In this document: piece by piece, positions 34,888-43,567 of the stretch
Layout: every line of letters starts with the position of its first letter
Numbering within the stretch: the stretch's first letter is position 1
The notes under the pieces: generated by a model
What the model saw: only the letters and a program-made list of their open reading frames with translations
Told to the model about the DNA's origin: nothing
Databases searched by the model: none
DNA from: a virus
Direction: 5' to 3' (one strand)
Virus record (IMG/VR): IMGVR_UViG_3300032288_005197
Location: 1-64,000 of that record
Length of the DNA: 64,000 nt
Translations under genes and position numbers: made by a program

Positions 34888-35328
34888 ATGGAAGAAACTA
34901 CTCAAAAAAGAACGATTGCCGAAGTATTTAGAGATAAGCGAGAGCTCTTCTCCGGCGAAATCTATACAGGAATCAAGTTACTTGAAAACGTACGTAAGAT
35001 TCCAGAAGCCCAGGTCACTTTCCTGAGCTTGAGACAGAGAATGTTGGAAGAAAACCACACTCTAATCGAACACTTTACTCAATTGAAAAAGACCTATCGT
35101 GAGAAAAAGGGAGAAGAGTGGATTGATGCTTCAAAAAGTCATCAAGTTCGATACAATTCCAATGAAAAGAATACAATAGTCGACGGTAAAACTGCCTCAA
35201 TCAAGGAAAAACTTGAACAGGTTGAAAATCAAATAGGGTTCTATGCAGAATCAATCAAAACAATAGACGCAGTACTGTTTGGGATTAAAACTCGTCTAGA
35301 CGTTCAAAAGCTCCTTGACGGACATTAA
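34888..35328 (+). CDS. uvsY: Probable recombination mediator UvsY-like
   Basis: A 146-residue, highly charged, helical protein. The C-terminal part (ENQIGFYAESIKTIDAVLFGIKTRLDVQKLLDG) has the same pattern as the end of T4 UvsY, where a helix with 'd..dai..r...i..l' is conserved. Length and position just before uvsW match the T4 neighbourhood. UvsY helps load the UvsX recombinase on gp32-coated DNA. The similarity seen by eye is limited, so a different coiled-coil protein is possible. Confidence 0.55.
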   Translation: MEETTQKRTIAEVFRDKRELFSGEIYTGIKLLENVRKIPEAQVTFLSLRQRMLEENHTLIEHFTQLKKTYREKKGEEWIDASKSHQVRYNSNEKNTIVDGKTASIKEKLEQVENQIGFYAESIKTIDAVLFGIKTRLDVQKLLDGH

Positions 35329-35344
35329 AATTACTGATACTTGA

Positions 35345-36877
35345 TTGTTAACATTTAAAGTCACAGAGGACAGACGTCATCTACAATTAGTCTCTCACGA
35401 CCTAAAGGGCGAGCTCAAGGACCTGCAGCTTTATTTTAGAAAGAGGCAAAAGGGCTATCATTTCAATAAGCTTTATAAAAGAAAACTTTGGGACGGCTTT
35501 GACAAATTCATTGATCCTGAACTAAAAATAGGGGTCGGTTTGTGGAAAGAGGTCATTAATTTCGGCAAGAAATACGATTATGAGATCAATATTGAGGGCC
35601 TTGAGGATCTACTTAACCTAAAATTCACCAAGGAGCAGCTTGACAAATTTGCTTCAGTTTTACTAGATGGAACTGGAATTGACATGCGCGACTATCAGTT
35701 AGAAGCAGCCCATCGTGCTCTAAAATACAAGTTCTGTTCTCAAGAACTTGCAACATCCGCCGGTAAAACCTTGATTCTCTATATTTACCTCTCGTTTTTG
35801 AAACGTAAGGGCATCATTACTACTGACAAGAAAGCCTTGATTGTTGTTCCAAACATTTCGTTAGTCGGTCAGACCGCTGAGAAATTCGAAAAGGATTATG
35901 CGACAGGTTTAATCAACTACAATGTGCTCTCTATTGGAGGAACGAATAAGTATTCTGACAAGAAATTCGATGAGGCCGACTTAATCATATCGACTTATCA
36001 GAGTTTAAAGAACAAGGATGCTGAATTCTTCAAGAAGTTTTCAGTTTTGTGTATTGATGAATGTCACACGAGCCGAGGCGACTCAATCAAGAACATTTTA
36101 CTTTCATCAACTAACGTAGAATATAAATTGGGCTTATCTGGTACAATCAAAATCGAGGAGCAATACTCGGATTTCTTCAAGATTCAAGAATACTTGGGGC
36201 CGCTAAGCATGACCCTAAAGTCAAGCTTCTTAATCGATCAGCAACACTCTCCTAACGTCTATATTAAAATGATTAACCTACAGTATCCAGATAGCGAACC
36301 TTTCGTTAATCAATACAAAGCTTTGCGAGAATCAGGTCAAGCAGGTAAACAGTTATTTGATGCTGAGCGAGCTTTCATTGTGAGTTATGAACCTAGAGTT
36401 CAATTCATCTCTCAATTCGTTAGGAAACTTGGAGGAAATACGCTAATCCTATTCATTAATGTTAAGGATCAATACGGCCAGCGTATTTGCGATAAGATTA
36501 GGGAATGGAATGACCATGCGTATTACATCGACGGTGGAGTGGATGGAGACGACCGTGCTGACTACAAGGAGGCAATGGAACGTGAGGAAGGAGCCGTCAT
36601 TGTGGCAAGTTACGGAACGTTCTCAACTGGAATCGACCTCAAGAAGGTCAATAATATAATATTCGCTGAAAGTTATAAATCTGAAATCACGATCCGTCAA
36701 TCGATAGGTCGTGGAATGCGTAAGCTTGCTGGAAAGCATGAAGTCACGGTGTACGATCTAATTGACGATCTTGACGGATACATCGTGAAACACGGAAAAG
36801 TCCGCGAAGCAATTTATCTTAAGGAAAAATTCATTGTGTCAAAACACAGTTACGATCTAAGTAAGCTTAAGGGTTAA
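35345..36877 (+). CDS. uvsW: DNA/RNA helicase UvsW
   Basis: A 510-residue SF2 helicase. Residues 1-90 match the N-terminal UvsW domain (YFRKRQKGYHFNKLYKRKLWDGFDKFI). Motif I is ATSAGKT, motif II DECH (DECHTSRGD), motif III SGT, and motif VI is RQSIGRGMRK. UvsW unwinds branched DNA and R-loops and moves T4 from origin- to recombination-dependent replication. The start is TTG, with no better ATG nearby. It overlaps the convergent tagged gene by 11 bases without a hairpin. Confidence 0.92.
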   Translation: MLTFKVTEDRRHLQLVSHDLKGELKDLQLYFRKRQKGYHFNKLYKRKLWDGFDKFIDPELKIGVGLWKEVINFGKKYDYEINIEGLEDLLNLKFTKEQLDKFASVLLDGTGIDMRDYQLEAAHRALKYKFCSQELATSAGKTLILYIYLSFLKRKGIITTDKKALIVVPNISLVGQTAEKFEKDYATGLINYNVLSIGGTNKYSDKKFDEADLIISTYQSLKNKDAEFFKKFSVLCIDECHTSRGDSIKNILLSSTNVEYKLGLSGTIKIEEQYSDFFKIQEYLGPLSMTLKSSFLIDQQHSPNVYIKMINLQYPDSEPFVNQYKALRESGQAGKQLFDAERAFIVSYEPRVQFISQFVRKLGGNTLILFINVKDQYGQRICDKIREWNDHAYYIDGGVDGDDRADYKEAMEREEGAVIVASYGTFSTGIDLKKVNNIIFAESYKSEITIRQSIGRGMRKLAGKHEVTVYDLIDDLDGYIVKHGKVREAIYLKEKFIVSKHSYDLSKLKG

Positions 36878-37595
36878 CTAGCTTTATCGTAAAGTCACGA
36901 GCATCTCCGAATTCAGAAGAAGACCAGGTGCTAACGTAAACGTCCAACTTTCCTACCTTGATGGGGTTTTGTTCAAAACCTTCTCCCCAACCGTCAGAGT
37001 ATTGACCGGATAACCATTCTTTCATTTCTTCAACTGACAAATCCGATGTTGCGTTAACCTCAACTCTAAACATTCCGTCATCGGTTACCTCAACCGCTTT
37101 GATTGACTCAACTCCTGGAATTTCACAAAACTGAACAAGATCAGTCTCATTGAAATCTTCAATCATTTCATCAGCTATATCAGCTGGATCAATACTGGTG
37201 TATTGAAGAGGTTGCGGACGATTGCTAGATTGACGACTCATGCTCTGAATTTCGCTCCAAACATCATCAAAGAATTCATCATCAGTTATTTCTTCATCTT
37301 GAAATTGTTTGTATTGCCATTCGAACTCTGCTTCATACCCAATTTCTCCCATTGCTTGCATGAATTGGTTCGGATCTCCCCATTGCATTGCATTTTCAGC
37401 GTATGCCTCAATGTCTTCTCTAATATAGATTGGCGATTCAAATATGAACGCGTGAGTTGTTGGAAAACCCATTGTCCCAAGTTCACGAGTTGAAGTATCA
37501 TCCATCGTGGGAGTGTCAGTTTCAGAATTACGATCAAAATCGAATTCTAACTGTTTTTCAGTTGTGAACTGTTCGAATAGTTTAATGTGTTTCAT
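36867..37595 (-). CDS. Tagged acidic protein
   Basis: A 242-residue, strongly acidic protein. The tag IKLFEQFTTE occupies residues 4-13 and a TTE site could be cut. The remainder is rich in Asp, Glu and Trp (SGQYSDGWGEGFEQNPIKVG; VYVSTWSSSEFGDARDFTIKLV) and contains an alpha/beta domain I cannot place. Together with the next two genes it forms a small minus-strand operon of tagged proteins. The tail overlaps the uvsW gene by 11 bases. Confidence 0.65.
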   Translation of the reverse strand: MKHIKLFEQFTTEKQLEFDFDRNSETDTPTMDDTSTRELGTMGFPTTHAFIFESPIYIREDIEAYAENAMQWGDPNQFMQAMGEIGYEAEFEWQYKQFQDEEITDDEFFDDVWSEIQSMSRQSSNRPQPLQYTSIDPADIADEMIEDFNETDLVQFCEIPGVESIKAVEVTDDGMFRVEVNATSDLSVEEMKEWLSGQYSDGWGEGFEQNPIKVGKLDVYVSTWSSSEFGDARDFTIKLVNP

Positions 37596-37611
37596 TTATC
37601 TTTGCTTTATT

Positions 37612-38373
37612 TTATGAGTAAATATCGGTAATCCAATCATAGAAAAGATCTTCAGCCTTTTCTCTAAATCTTTCAATTTCTTCTGTTATGACTGCCAGGT
37701 CTTCCTTGATTTCAGTAAGTTCAGCGAGTTCCTTATTGACCCAGTTTAGCAAGTCTTGCCTAGATTTCATTGCCTCTTGACCATTCTCAAGCTCATCAGC
37801 GCTAATCAAGCCCATATCGGCAAGCTCCTTAATGTCTGGATTGCTCACCAAATTCTTAATTAGTTCAAGATCAGAATCGCCGTTGATGTAGTTCAAATAG
37901 TCTTCTATTTGATAACTTGCATCGTCTTCAATATTATCATGAGTCGCTTCAGGGTAAATTAACAACCAACCTCCGCTCTTACCGCCTGCTCCAACATCTT
38001 TTATCCATGAAAATGATTGTTTGTAGTCTTCAGCGTGCACTTCGTAAGTTCCTTCCATGTATCTAGCCCAGTCTTCATACATCATTTCATCATTAACATC
38101 CTCCAAGTCGTCTTCTCCTCTTGCTCGTGCCCATTTCGCTAAGTCTGGGTATTCATGAATTTTCATGTTCAACGCGTAGTGAGCTCTACCGCCCTCTCTT
38201 TCATACCAGTACTTGTTCTCCAGATCATTCAGCGCATTAGATAGTTCTTCTAATTTACCAATGACTTCAGTATCTTGCAGTTGATCTAACTTATTTAAGT
38301 AATACGAGCCAACATCTCGATTCGCTCTTTCCAATATGAATTGTGAAAACGTAAATATTCTATTACCTAGCAT
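37612..38373 (-). CDS. Tagged protein of unknown function
   Basis: A 253-residue protein. The N-terminus carries IFTFSQFILERA (residues 6-17), one of the best tag copies, with ILE as cleavage site. The rest is acidic and helical, with a short Gly-rich turn (GAGGKSGGWLLIYPEATH). The 3' half is a coiled coil (LAELTEIKEDLAVITEEIERFREKAEDLF). It overlaps the upstream gene by 11 bases. Internal head or core protein is inferred. Confidence 0.65.
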   Translation of the reverse strand: MLGNRIFTFSQFILERANRDVGSYYLNKLDQLQDTEVIGKLEELSNALNDLENKYWYEREGGRAHYALNMKIHEYPDLAKWARARGEDDLEDVNDEMMYEDWARYMEGTYEVHAEDYKQSFSWIKDVGAGGKSGGWLLIYPEATHDNIEDDASYQIEDYLNYINGDSDLELIKNLVSNPDIKELADMGLISADELENGQEAMKSRQDLLNWVNKELAELTEIKEDLAVITEEIERFREKAEDLFYDWITDIYS

Positions 38374-38764
38374 TCCTCGCTTTACTTATTTCAATCGCCT
38401 GTAATTGCTTTACTGCTTTTTTACGGCTTGAGTGAGTTCCCAATACCTTGGTCCCCTTTTTGTTCTTTACTTCCCATTTATCTCCGTGCTTAACGATTTT
38501 TTCGTTCATCTCGCTAAACTCTGAAAAACTATGAACCTTATTTTCCTGAATCGCTAATTCCAGCTGTTTGACCTGTGCAACCGCGACTGGTTCTGATTCG
38601 GTACCGCAATTGCCAAAGGCAGCTGCGCAGGTTTCAACTTTTTTGACTATCTCGGCTACCTTATCTTTAATAACCTCAAGCTTTTGAACTTGAACTGTCG
38701 TTAATTCAGTCGTATTTTCTTCGATCATGTACAGATACTCAAGAAACTGGTCAATTTTTTCCAT
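38363..38764 (-). CDS. Tagged protein with basic C-terminal 'KGTKVLG' domain
   Basis: A 133-residue protein. The first 75 residues are helical with a Cys pair. The tag VHSFSEFSEMNE is at residues 77-88. The final 45 residues form a small basic domain (KHGDKWEVKNKKGTKVLGTHSSRKKAVKQLQAIE), a type of short alpha/beta module common in phage proteins. Cleavage after the tag would release this basic module. It is one base from the next gene upstream. Confidence 0.65.
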   Translation of the reverse strand: MEKIDQFLEYLYMIEENTTELTTVQVQKLEVIKDKVAEIVKKVETCAAAFGNCGTESEPVAVAQVKQLELAIQENKVHSFSEFSEMNEKIVKHGDKWEVKNKKGTKVLGTHSSRKKAVKQLQAIEISKARNAR

Positions 38765-39373
38765 TTACAGTGATATTTTTGAGGCAATTACGATGCCGAG
38801 TATTAATTTAGCGTAAACTAATTTAAAGTGAAAGTAGGTGAATATGATGTTTAAATTCTCCTTTGAGACAGAGATCACGCCTTTTTTCGTGTACATCTTG
38901 TTCACCGAGTTTATTACCGAAACTGCTTCAGCTAAAGGTTTTCCTCCAAGTAGAGACTGTATGACTTCGTTAAAGGTTTCCTTGCTTAGTGATGCAGATC
39001 GGTCTTTGATTTGATGGAGCCATGCTTCTGCCTCCATTGCAATATCTCTCTTAAGGAAAATGTCCCTAGTCTTAAGGCCCTTGTCTAATCTCTTTGCAAT
39101 TTTGTCTAGGCTTCGAATCGAGTCAGCAACATTACCTATCCATTCAAGCTCGTCAGAGTACATCGATATCACCATAGTTGATGGTGATCCGATATGGGTA
39201 AAATTTATTAAATTAGGGTTCGACTTTTTAAAAGTTGAAAAGTCTTCGTCAAACATCATGGCCATGACCGGCGGCGATGCTACTTCCATTGCAAATTCAT
39301 CCCCAAAAGGAAAATTCTTCATAAATGGAAACGCCCTGTTAATCTTGGTTCTCTCAGTAGTGACTTCTCTCAC
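38765..39373 (-). CDS. Hypothetical late protein
   Basis: A 202-residue protein, mostly helical, with a hydrophobic C-terminal stretch (LNIIFTYFHFKLVYAKLILGIVIASKISL) that could be a membrane anchor. The start is set by context: GTG at 39373 lies 18 bases after the late motif AATAAATAAC, matching the spacing of other late genes; an ATG at 39322 is the alternative. Residues 80-180 hold DxxxAKRLDKGL and helical repeats. No family recognised. It is divergent from the polymerase gene. Confidence 0.6.
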   Translation of the reverse strand: MREVTTERTKINRAFPFMKNFPFGDEFAMEVASPPVMAMMFDEDFSTFKKSNPNLINFTHIGSPSTMVISMYSDELEWIGNVADSIRSLDKIAKRLDKGLKTRDIFLKRDIAMEAEAWLHQIKDRSASLSKETFNEVIQSLLGGKPLAEAVSVINSVNKMYTKKGVISVSKENLNIIFTYFHFKLVYAKLILGIVIASKISL

Positions 39374-39391
39374 CTGGCAACAAGCTTTTTG

Positions 39392-39401
39392 GTTATTTAT
39401 T
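39392..39401 (-). promoter_or_regulatory. T4-type late promoter motif
   Basis: AATAAATAAC on the minus strand, 18 bases before the GTG at 39373. It decides the start of the otherwise ambiguous gene. Confidence 0.6.
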
Positions 39402-39444
39402 TGGTAAATTAAACCAAATTGTGTATTTAAAGTACAACAAGTAT

Positions 39445-41070
39445 ATGTCAAAACAACTCGAACAACAAATCAAATCTCTAGATCTAAAGCAGAATGCAAT
39501 AAAGATCTTGATTAATTCATTTTACGGCGCCTTCGGCAATAGATACTTCTATTTTCACAATAATGATATTGCCCAGTCAATCACTTTGCAGGGACAAGAC
39601 CTGATCAAGTTCTCGATCAAAGCGGTCAACCACTATTTCACTCACAAGTGGCATTTGGATACTGAACTTCACGAAAAGCTTGGAATTTCTGGCATGAAGG
39701 TCAATCAAATTGAAAGAGAAGCAGCCGTTTACACTGATACTGATTCGGTTTATCTGTGTTTTGATTTTGCAGTTCAATCGGTTGAAGGCCTGAATTTATC
39801 CGACCGTGAAGCTCTTGAATTTTGCTTGGGAATCAATCGCCATCGATTGAAACACTATTTTGAACAGGCTTTTGAAAAGTACGCATCTCATTTCAACACA
39901 GATAACCGTCAAAACTTTGAGCTTGAAAATCTTTCGCGTGCAGGCATTTGGCTCGCAAAGAAAAAATACGTGCTAAAAGTTTCTTATAAGGACAATAAAC
40001 ATGAGCGTCTTCTAGACAAAGAATCTCTAATCATCAAGGGGCTTGAAGCAATTCAAGCATCATATCCAATTTGGGCACGTAAACATTTACAAGATCTTTA
40101 CTGGGAACTCTTAGATTTGGGATATAGTTTAGATCTTGAAAGAGACCTAATCCCAAGGCTCATGTCTCTCAAAGAAGAGTGCAGTCAACTCACGATTGAT
40201 GAGATAGCCTTCAACTTCTCAGTTAGAGTTTACGAAGATTACGTTAAGAAACTAAATCCTCTTGAACTCGAAACTGGCATGCCAATTTACGGAAGAGCAG
40301 CAGCTTACCATAACCACCTAATTAAAAAGACAAATAATCAAAAGTACAATCTAATTCGTAGCGGTTCAAAGATTAAGTTCTACTATGCTGCTGCTAATGA
40401 ACATAATTTTGATATTTTCGCCTATGCGCCAGGAGCCTTTCCTGAAGAATTCGCAATGCCTATGGATAGAGATCAACAGTTCTTTAGATTAATCGTTGAA
40501 CCTATTAATAAGCTATTAGTAGCAATGGGATATTCTGAGTTGACCCCAAGTCTTGCCCGAAAGGTTGACATAATCAAATCAAGAAGCCGCAGTAAGGAGT
40601 TCACTCCAGAAGAAACATTCCCATTGTACGCAGTCAGCTCAGTCACTCTAGAATACGCTGAGATTCCAGAAAGCTGTCAAGATTTCATCGGTAATCCTGA
40701 TCTGCAGGTTCCTCCAGCAATTTTTCCAATCTATATTTCATCAATTTCAAAATTTGGATTGAATACCGTAATTGTTCCAAAACATGAACTTAAGAAGTAT
40801 CGAGATCGAGTTGCAAAAAAATTAGGAATTGAAGTAGAAGATCCTTTTGCGATTTCAATTGAAACGATGCAAGACTACTTAAGACAAAACGGGTGGACTG
40901 AAATCATTGATAGCCCAAGCGGAGGTTCATGGTTGCAAACTGAAAAGTATGAAAAGGCGCTTAAGAGCGGAAAGGATGTTTACAAAATGGGGTATGATTT
41001 AGAAAAAGCCTACAAGAGTGCAATAAAGCCAAAACCTGTTAAAAAATCCGAAACGGTAGAATCCGAATGA
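39445..41070 (+). CDS. 43B: DNA polymerase (gp43-like family B), C-terminal half
   Basis: A 541-residue protein that begins just ahead of motif B. It has K-x3-NSFYGAFGN (motif B), YTDTDSVYL (motif C, Asp106 and Asp108 by the GTG numbering), LAKKKYVLKV and a thumb-like C-terminus. Missing are the 3'-5' exonuclease and motif A (DxxSLYPS), which make up the N-terminal half of T4 gp43. No N-terminal half is encoded next to it: minus-strand genes flank its 5' side. A GTG at 39421 gives eight more residues. It is a genuine split polymerase, not a truncated remnant, since the coding is intact. Confidence 0.88.
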   Translation: MSKQLEQQIKSLDLKQNAIKILINSFYGAFGNRYFYFHNNDIAQSITLQGQDLIKFSIKAVNHYFTHKWHLDTELHEKLGISGMKVNQIEREAAVYTDTDSVYLCFDFAVQSVEGLNLSDREALEFCLGINRHRLKHYFEQAFEKYASHFNTDNRQNFELENLSRAGIWLAKKKYVLKVSYKDNKHERLLDKESLIIKGLEAIQASYPIWARKHLQDLYWELLDLGYSLDLERDLIPRLMSLKEECSQLTIDEIAFNFSVRVYEDYVKKLNPLELETGMPIYGRAAAYHNHLIKKTNNQKYNLIRSGSKIKFYYAAANEHNFDIFAYAPGAFPEEFAMPMDRDQQFFRLIVEPINKLLVAMGYSELTPSLARKVDIIKSRSRSKEFTPEETFPLYAVSSVTLEYAEIPESCQDFIGNPDLQVPPAIFPIYISSISKFGLNTVIVPKHELKKYRDRVAKKLGIEVEDPFAISIETMQDYLRQNGWTEIIDSPSGGSWLQTEKYEKALKSGKDVYKMGYDLEKAYKSAIKPKPVKKSETVESE

Positions 41071-41285
41071 TAGTTCAGTTAAATCCAACAATACCATTAA
41101 CTACACCGAAGGGAGAGGGTTATGCTATTGCCGTGATAGACTATGGTGAAGATCATGACCTAAAGTGGGTGGTCATTCAGACCGAAACTGGCGAGATCTG
41201 GACTTGGAATAACGGTGATGTCCGTGGAGTCAAGAACATTACTAACGGGAGAGTTAACATAAGTAAAATTAAGAATGAAGATTGA
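41067..41285 (+). CDS. Small phage protein between polymerase and primase
   Basis: A 72-residue protein whose ATG overlaps the polymerase stop. The segment GEGYAIAVIDYGEDHDLKWVVIQTETGEIWTWNNGDVRG suggests a small beta-barrel. Similar short proteins sit by replication genes in T4-like phages, but I know no function. It overlaps the primase gene by 11 bases. Confidence 0.65.
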   Translation: MIVQLNPTIPLTTPKGEGYAIAVIDYGEDHDLKWVVIQTETGEIWTWNNGDVRGVKNITNGRVNISKIKNED

Positions 41286-42396
41286 GGAAGTAGCGGCCTT
41301 TTTAGAAATTCTCTTACGCAAGAGGTTTCATGATGTACCGGAAAAACAAAAGATTGAAGAGCACAGCTCACGTAAGTTAAATTTTGCGTGTCCAATATGC
41401 GGCGACTCTGAGAAAAAGGTCTCCAAAAAACGTGGTAACCTCTACTTGGATACTGGGGCTTACAAATGCTTCAATGACGGCTGCATGGCCTACTTGCCAA
41501 TAGGTGAGTTCATTGCCCGAATGAGTAAGGAACATGGTATCATGTTGCCGAGCTTCTTATTAGATGGCGATTATCAACCTGTGAAAGTAAAAAGGGTTGA
41601 GAACCAGCTTTTGAGATTCTTAACCTCTGATACAAGCCAACTCGTAACCATCACCGACATCATTAACCGGTTCTCATTAAAGAGGCTAGACCTTGTTCCG
41701 GAAACATCGACCGCATTTCAATACATCAAGTCCAGGGATCTTAACTTAATCGAGGATTTTGGTGATTGCCTCTATACTGATGCAAGCGATAATAAGGTTT
41801 ACATATTTAATTTTGATCGCAAGTCAGGTAGATTATTAGGCTTTGCAATTCGCAGCCTGGACCCTAATTCTGATCGAAAGTATATCATCAAGTCCTACAC
41901 CGATCTCTCTATTATTTTCGCTCAGCGTGGATTGAGCAAGGAATTGGTTGAGGATGCTAACTTCTTGAACAATTACTTTAATATCTTGAACGTTGATTTC
42001 ACCAAGCCGATTCTAATGACTGAAGGCCAGTTCGATTCACTGTTGCTGGAGAATTGTATTGCAACTTCCGGTGCTTCAAAGGCTCGTAGCATTCTTGCAA
42101 ACTTGGGAGCAAAGGGAGCTACTCGAGTGGTGTTTGATCGTGATAAAGCCGGCAAAACCCAAATGATGAATTTCATCAAGCAAGGCTACTCAGTTTTTCT
42201 ATGGAACAAGGCAATCGACTTTCTAAAAAAGAAATACTCTTCAATTGATGAACTAAAAGAGATTCAAAGAATCAAGGACATCAATGATATGTACTCATTC
42301 ATTCATTCCAAGGACTCCGAGTACAGTCCGCGTGATTTTAATCAATGGATCAATAGCTATTTTAGCGAAACCGTGTTTGACATGGCGTACCTATAA
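41275..42396 (+). CDS. 61: DNA primase (gp61-like)
   Basis: A 373-residue protein. The N-terminal zinc finger has C39-P-I-C42 and C65...C70 (CPIC, CFNDGC). The Toprim core shows TEGQFDSLL (Glu250) and FDRDKAGK (Asp288-Asp290). These make it the RNA primase that works with the replicative helicase gp41, which is not in the window. It ends with TATAAATAA just downstream, where the next late gene starts. Confidence 0.9.
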   Translation: MKIEEVAAFLEILLRKRFHDVPEKQKIEEHSSRKLNFACPICGDSEKKVSKKRGNLYLDTGAYKCFNDGCMAYLPIGEFIARMSKEHGIMLPSFLLDGDYQPVKVKRVENQLLRFLTSDTSQLVTITDIINRFSLKRLDLVPETSTAFQYIKSRDLNLIEDFGDCLYTDASDNKVYIFNFDRKSGRLLGFAIRSLDPNSDRKYIIKSYTDLSIIFAQRGLSKELVEDANFLNNYFNILNVDFTKPILMTEGQFDSLLLENCIATSGASKARSILANLGAKGATRVVFDRDKAGKTQMMNFIKQGYSVFLWNKAIDFLKKKYSSIDELKEIQRIKDINDMYSFIHSKDSEYSPRDFNQWINSYFSETVFDMAYL

Positions 42397-42400
42397 ATAA
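42391..42400 (+). promoter_or_regulatory. T4-type late promoter for gp4-portal operon
   Basis: CTATAAATAA on the plus strand with the exact T4 late consensus TATAAATA (42392-42399). It overlaps the primase stop and is five bases before the gp4 ATG, so the head-completion operon can start inside the replication operon. Confidence 0.7.
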
Positions 42401-42404
42401 CTAT

Positions 42405-42911
42405 ATGAAACCTAAAGAGCAGAAGAGCATCAAGACCTTCTTAAAACCACGAGCCGGATCAATCAGACAGGGCTATTTTAAACCAGCATTTCCTGAAAAA
42501 TACGTCGGCGATCCAACCCAAATCATATTTAGATCAAGTTGGGAATTCAAGTTTCTTAAGTGGTGTGATCACAGCCCAACCGTAATCAAGTATTCAAGCG
42601 AACCCGTTGGAATTCCCTATTACAGCCCGTTGGACAAAAGGGGCCACACCTATTACATTGATTTTTACGTTGTGACAAAGGATAATGAAGGTCGAGAACA
42701 GGCATGGCTCATTGAGATTAAGCCTGACAAGTACACTAAGCCCCCAACCGCACCTGAGCGAATGACTAATAAACAGACCGCAAACTATGTTTATGCTGCA
42801 AAGCAGTACATTGTTAACCAGGCCAAATTTGAAGCAGCAAAAGAATTTGCATCAGTTAGGGGATTAAAATTCGGAATAATTACCGAAAACTTTCTGTTCA
42901 AATCAATATAA
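42405..42911 (+). CDS. 4: Head completion nuclease gp4
   Basis: A 168-residue protein aligned by eye with T4 gp4: PEKYVGDPTQIIFRSSWEFKFLKWCD (T4 has YRGDPKKITYRSNWEKFFFEWLD), YYIDFYV and the catalytic-type IEIKP. The closing LKFGIITENFLF equals IKFRILTED in gp4. gp4 is needed to finish the head before tail joining and has nuclease-like residues. It lies right after a late promoter and before the portal operon. Confidence 0.9.
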   Translation: MKPKEQKSIKTFLKPRAGSIRQGYFKPAFPEKYVGDPTQIIFRSSWEFKFLKWCDHSPTVIKYSSEPVGIPYYSPLDKRGHTYYIDFYVVTKDNEGREQAWLIEIKPDKYTKPPTAPERMTNKQTANYVYAAKQYIVNQAKFEAAKEFASVRGLKFGIITENFLFKSI

Positions 42912-42920
42912 AAGATAGTA

Positions 42921-43553
42921 ATGGCAATACAGCAAATAAAGGACTACATCGAAACCGGCAGGGTCGAGAACTTCGCTCAACCAGGTCCAAATTATCGGTT
43001 CTCTGAGGAATCGATACAAGTACCTTTCCTGATTCCAGGTCATGTCTATACGTTTGTTGCAAAGACCATCAAAGGAAATGATGGATTGCCTAGCCTAGAT
43101 GACTACACAACAGGCCAGAGCAAAGGAACTAAACCTTATGTTGACAATTATCCAATCTTCATTTCATTAGGAAGTAGCGGGCCGATTGAATTTGGTCTGA
43201 ACATCAAAGTAATGCCTCAGCAACTAAGACGAAGATTCATTCAGACCTACTTAAATCGGATTCTACCTGTGCTGTCTAACCTAACTGATGACAAGGGAGA
43301 ATTTATAGAATACCAAAAAAGAATCAGGCAACCAGAAATGAATCCGTTCGGCTCGGTGAATAAGAACTTTGTAATGAGCATCAGCCCGTATTCAGGTATT
43401 AAATTTGAGTTCCTGGTTGATAAATATAACAGAGACGAAATGAGATACTTGAGCTTGATAGATTGGCCGAATGTGCCAAAGGTCGGGGAGATTAACTACT
43501 CTCGTGATGAATCTATTGCGACAAGATCACAAATTTCAGACTTTTTGAAATAA
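42921..43553 (+). CDS. Conserved-type structural protein before the portal
   Basis: A 210-residue protein. LIPGHVYTFVAKTI, YPIFISLGSSGPIEFGLNIKVMPQQLRRRFIQTYLNRIL is a pattern I recall from T4-like marine phage proteins of unknown function (a beta-hairpin, then 'GLNi..lP...R'). It lies in the head operon between gp4 and the portal, so a virion or DNA-packaging accessory role is likely. No known T4 gene matches clearly. Confidence 0.5.
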   Translation: MAIQQIKDYIETGRVENFAQPGPNYRFSEESIQVPFLIPGHVYTFVAKTIKGNDGLPSLDDYTTGQSKGTKPYVDNYPIFISLGSSGPIEFGLNIKVMPQQLRRRFIQTYLNRILPVLSNLTDDKGEFIEYQKRIRQPEMNPFGSVNKNFVMSISPYSGIKFEFLVDKYNRDEMRYLSLIDWPNVPKVGEINYSRDESIATRSQISDFLK

Positions 43554-43558
43554 CATAA

Positions 43559-43567
43559 CATAAATAA
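43559..43567 (+). promoter_or_regulatory. T4-type late promoter-like motif at the portal start
   Basis: CATAAATAA runs directly into the portal ATG at 43568. It would place the transcript start inside the gene if used as a normal late promoter, so it may be a coincidence or a leaderless start. Confidence 0.35.

Noticed and set aside
39421-39560. Intein at the polymerase break
   Set aside because: No intein block motifs or C-terminal His-Asn near the start; the sequence runs straight into motif B.
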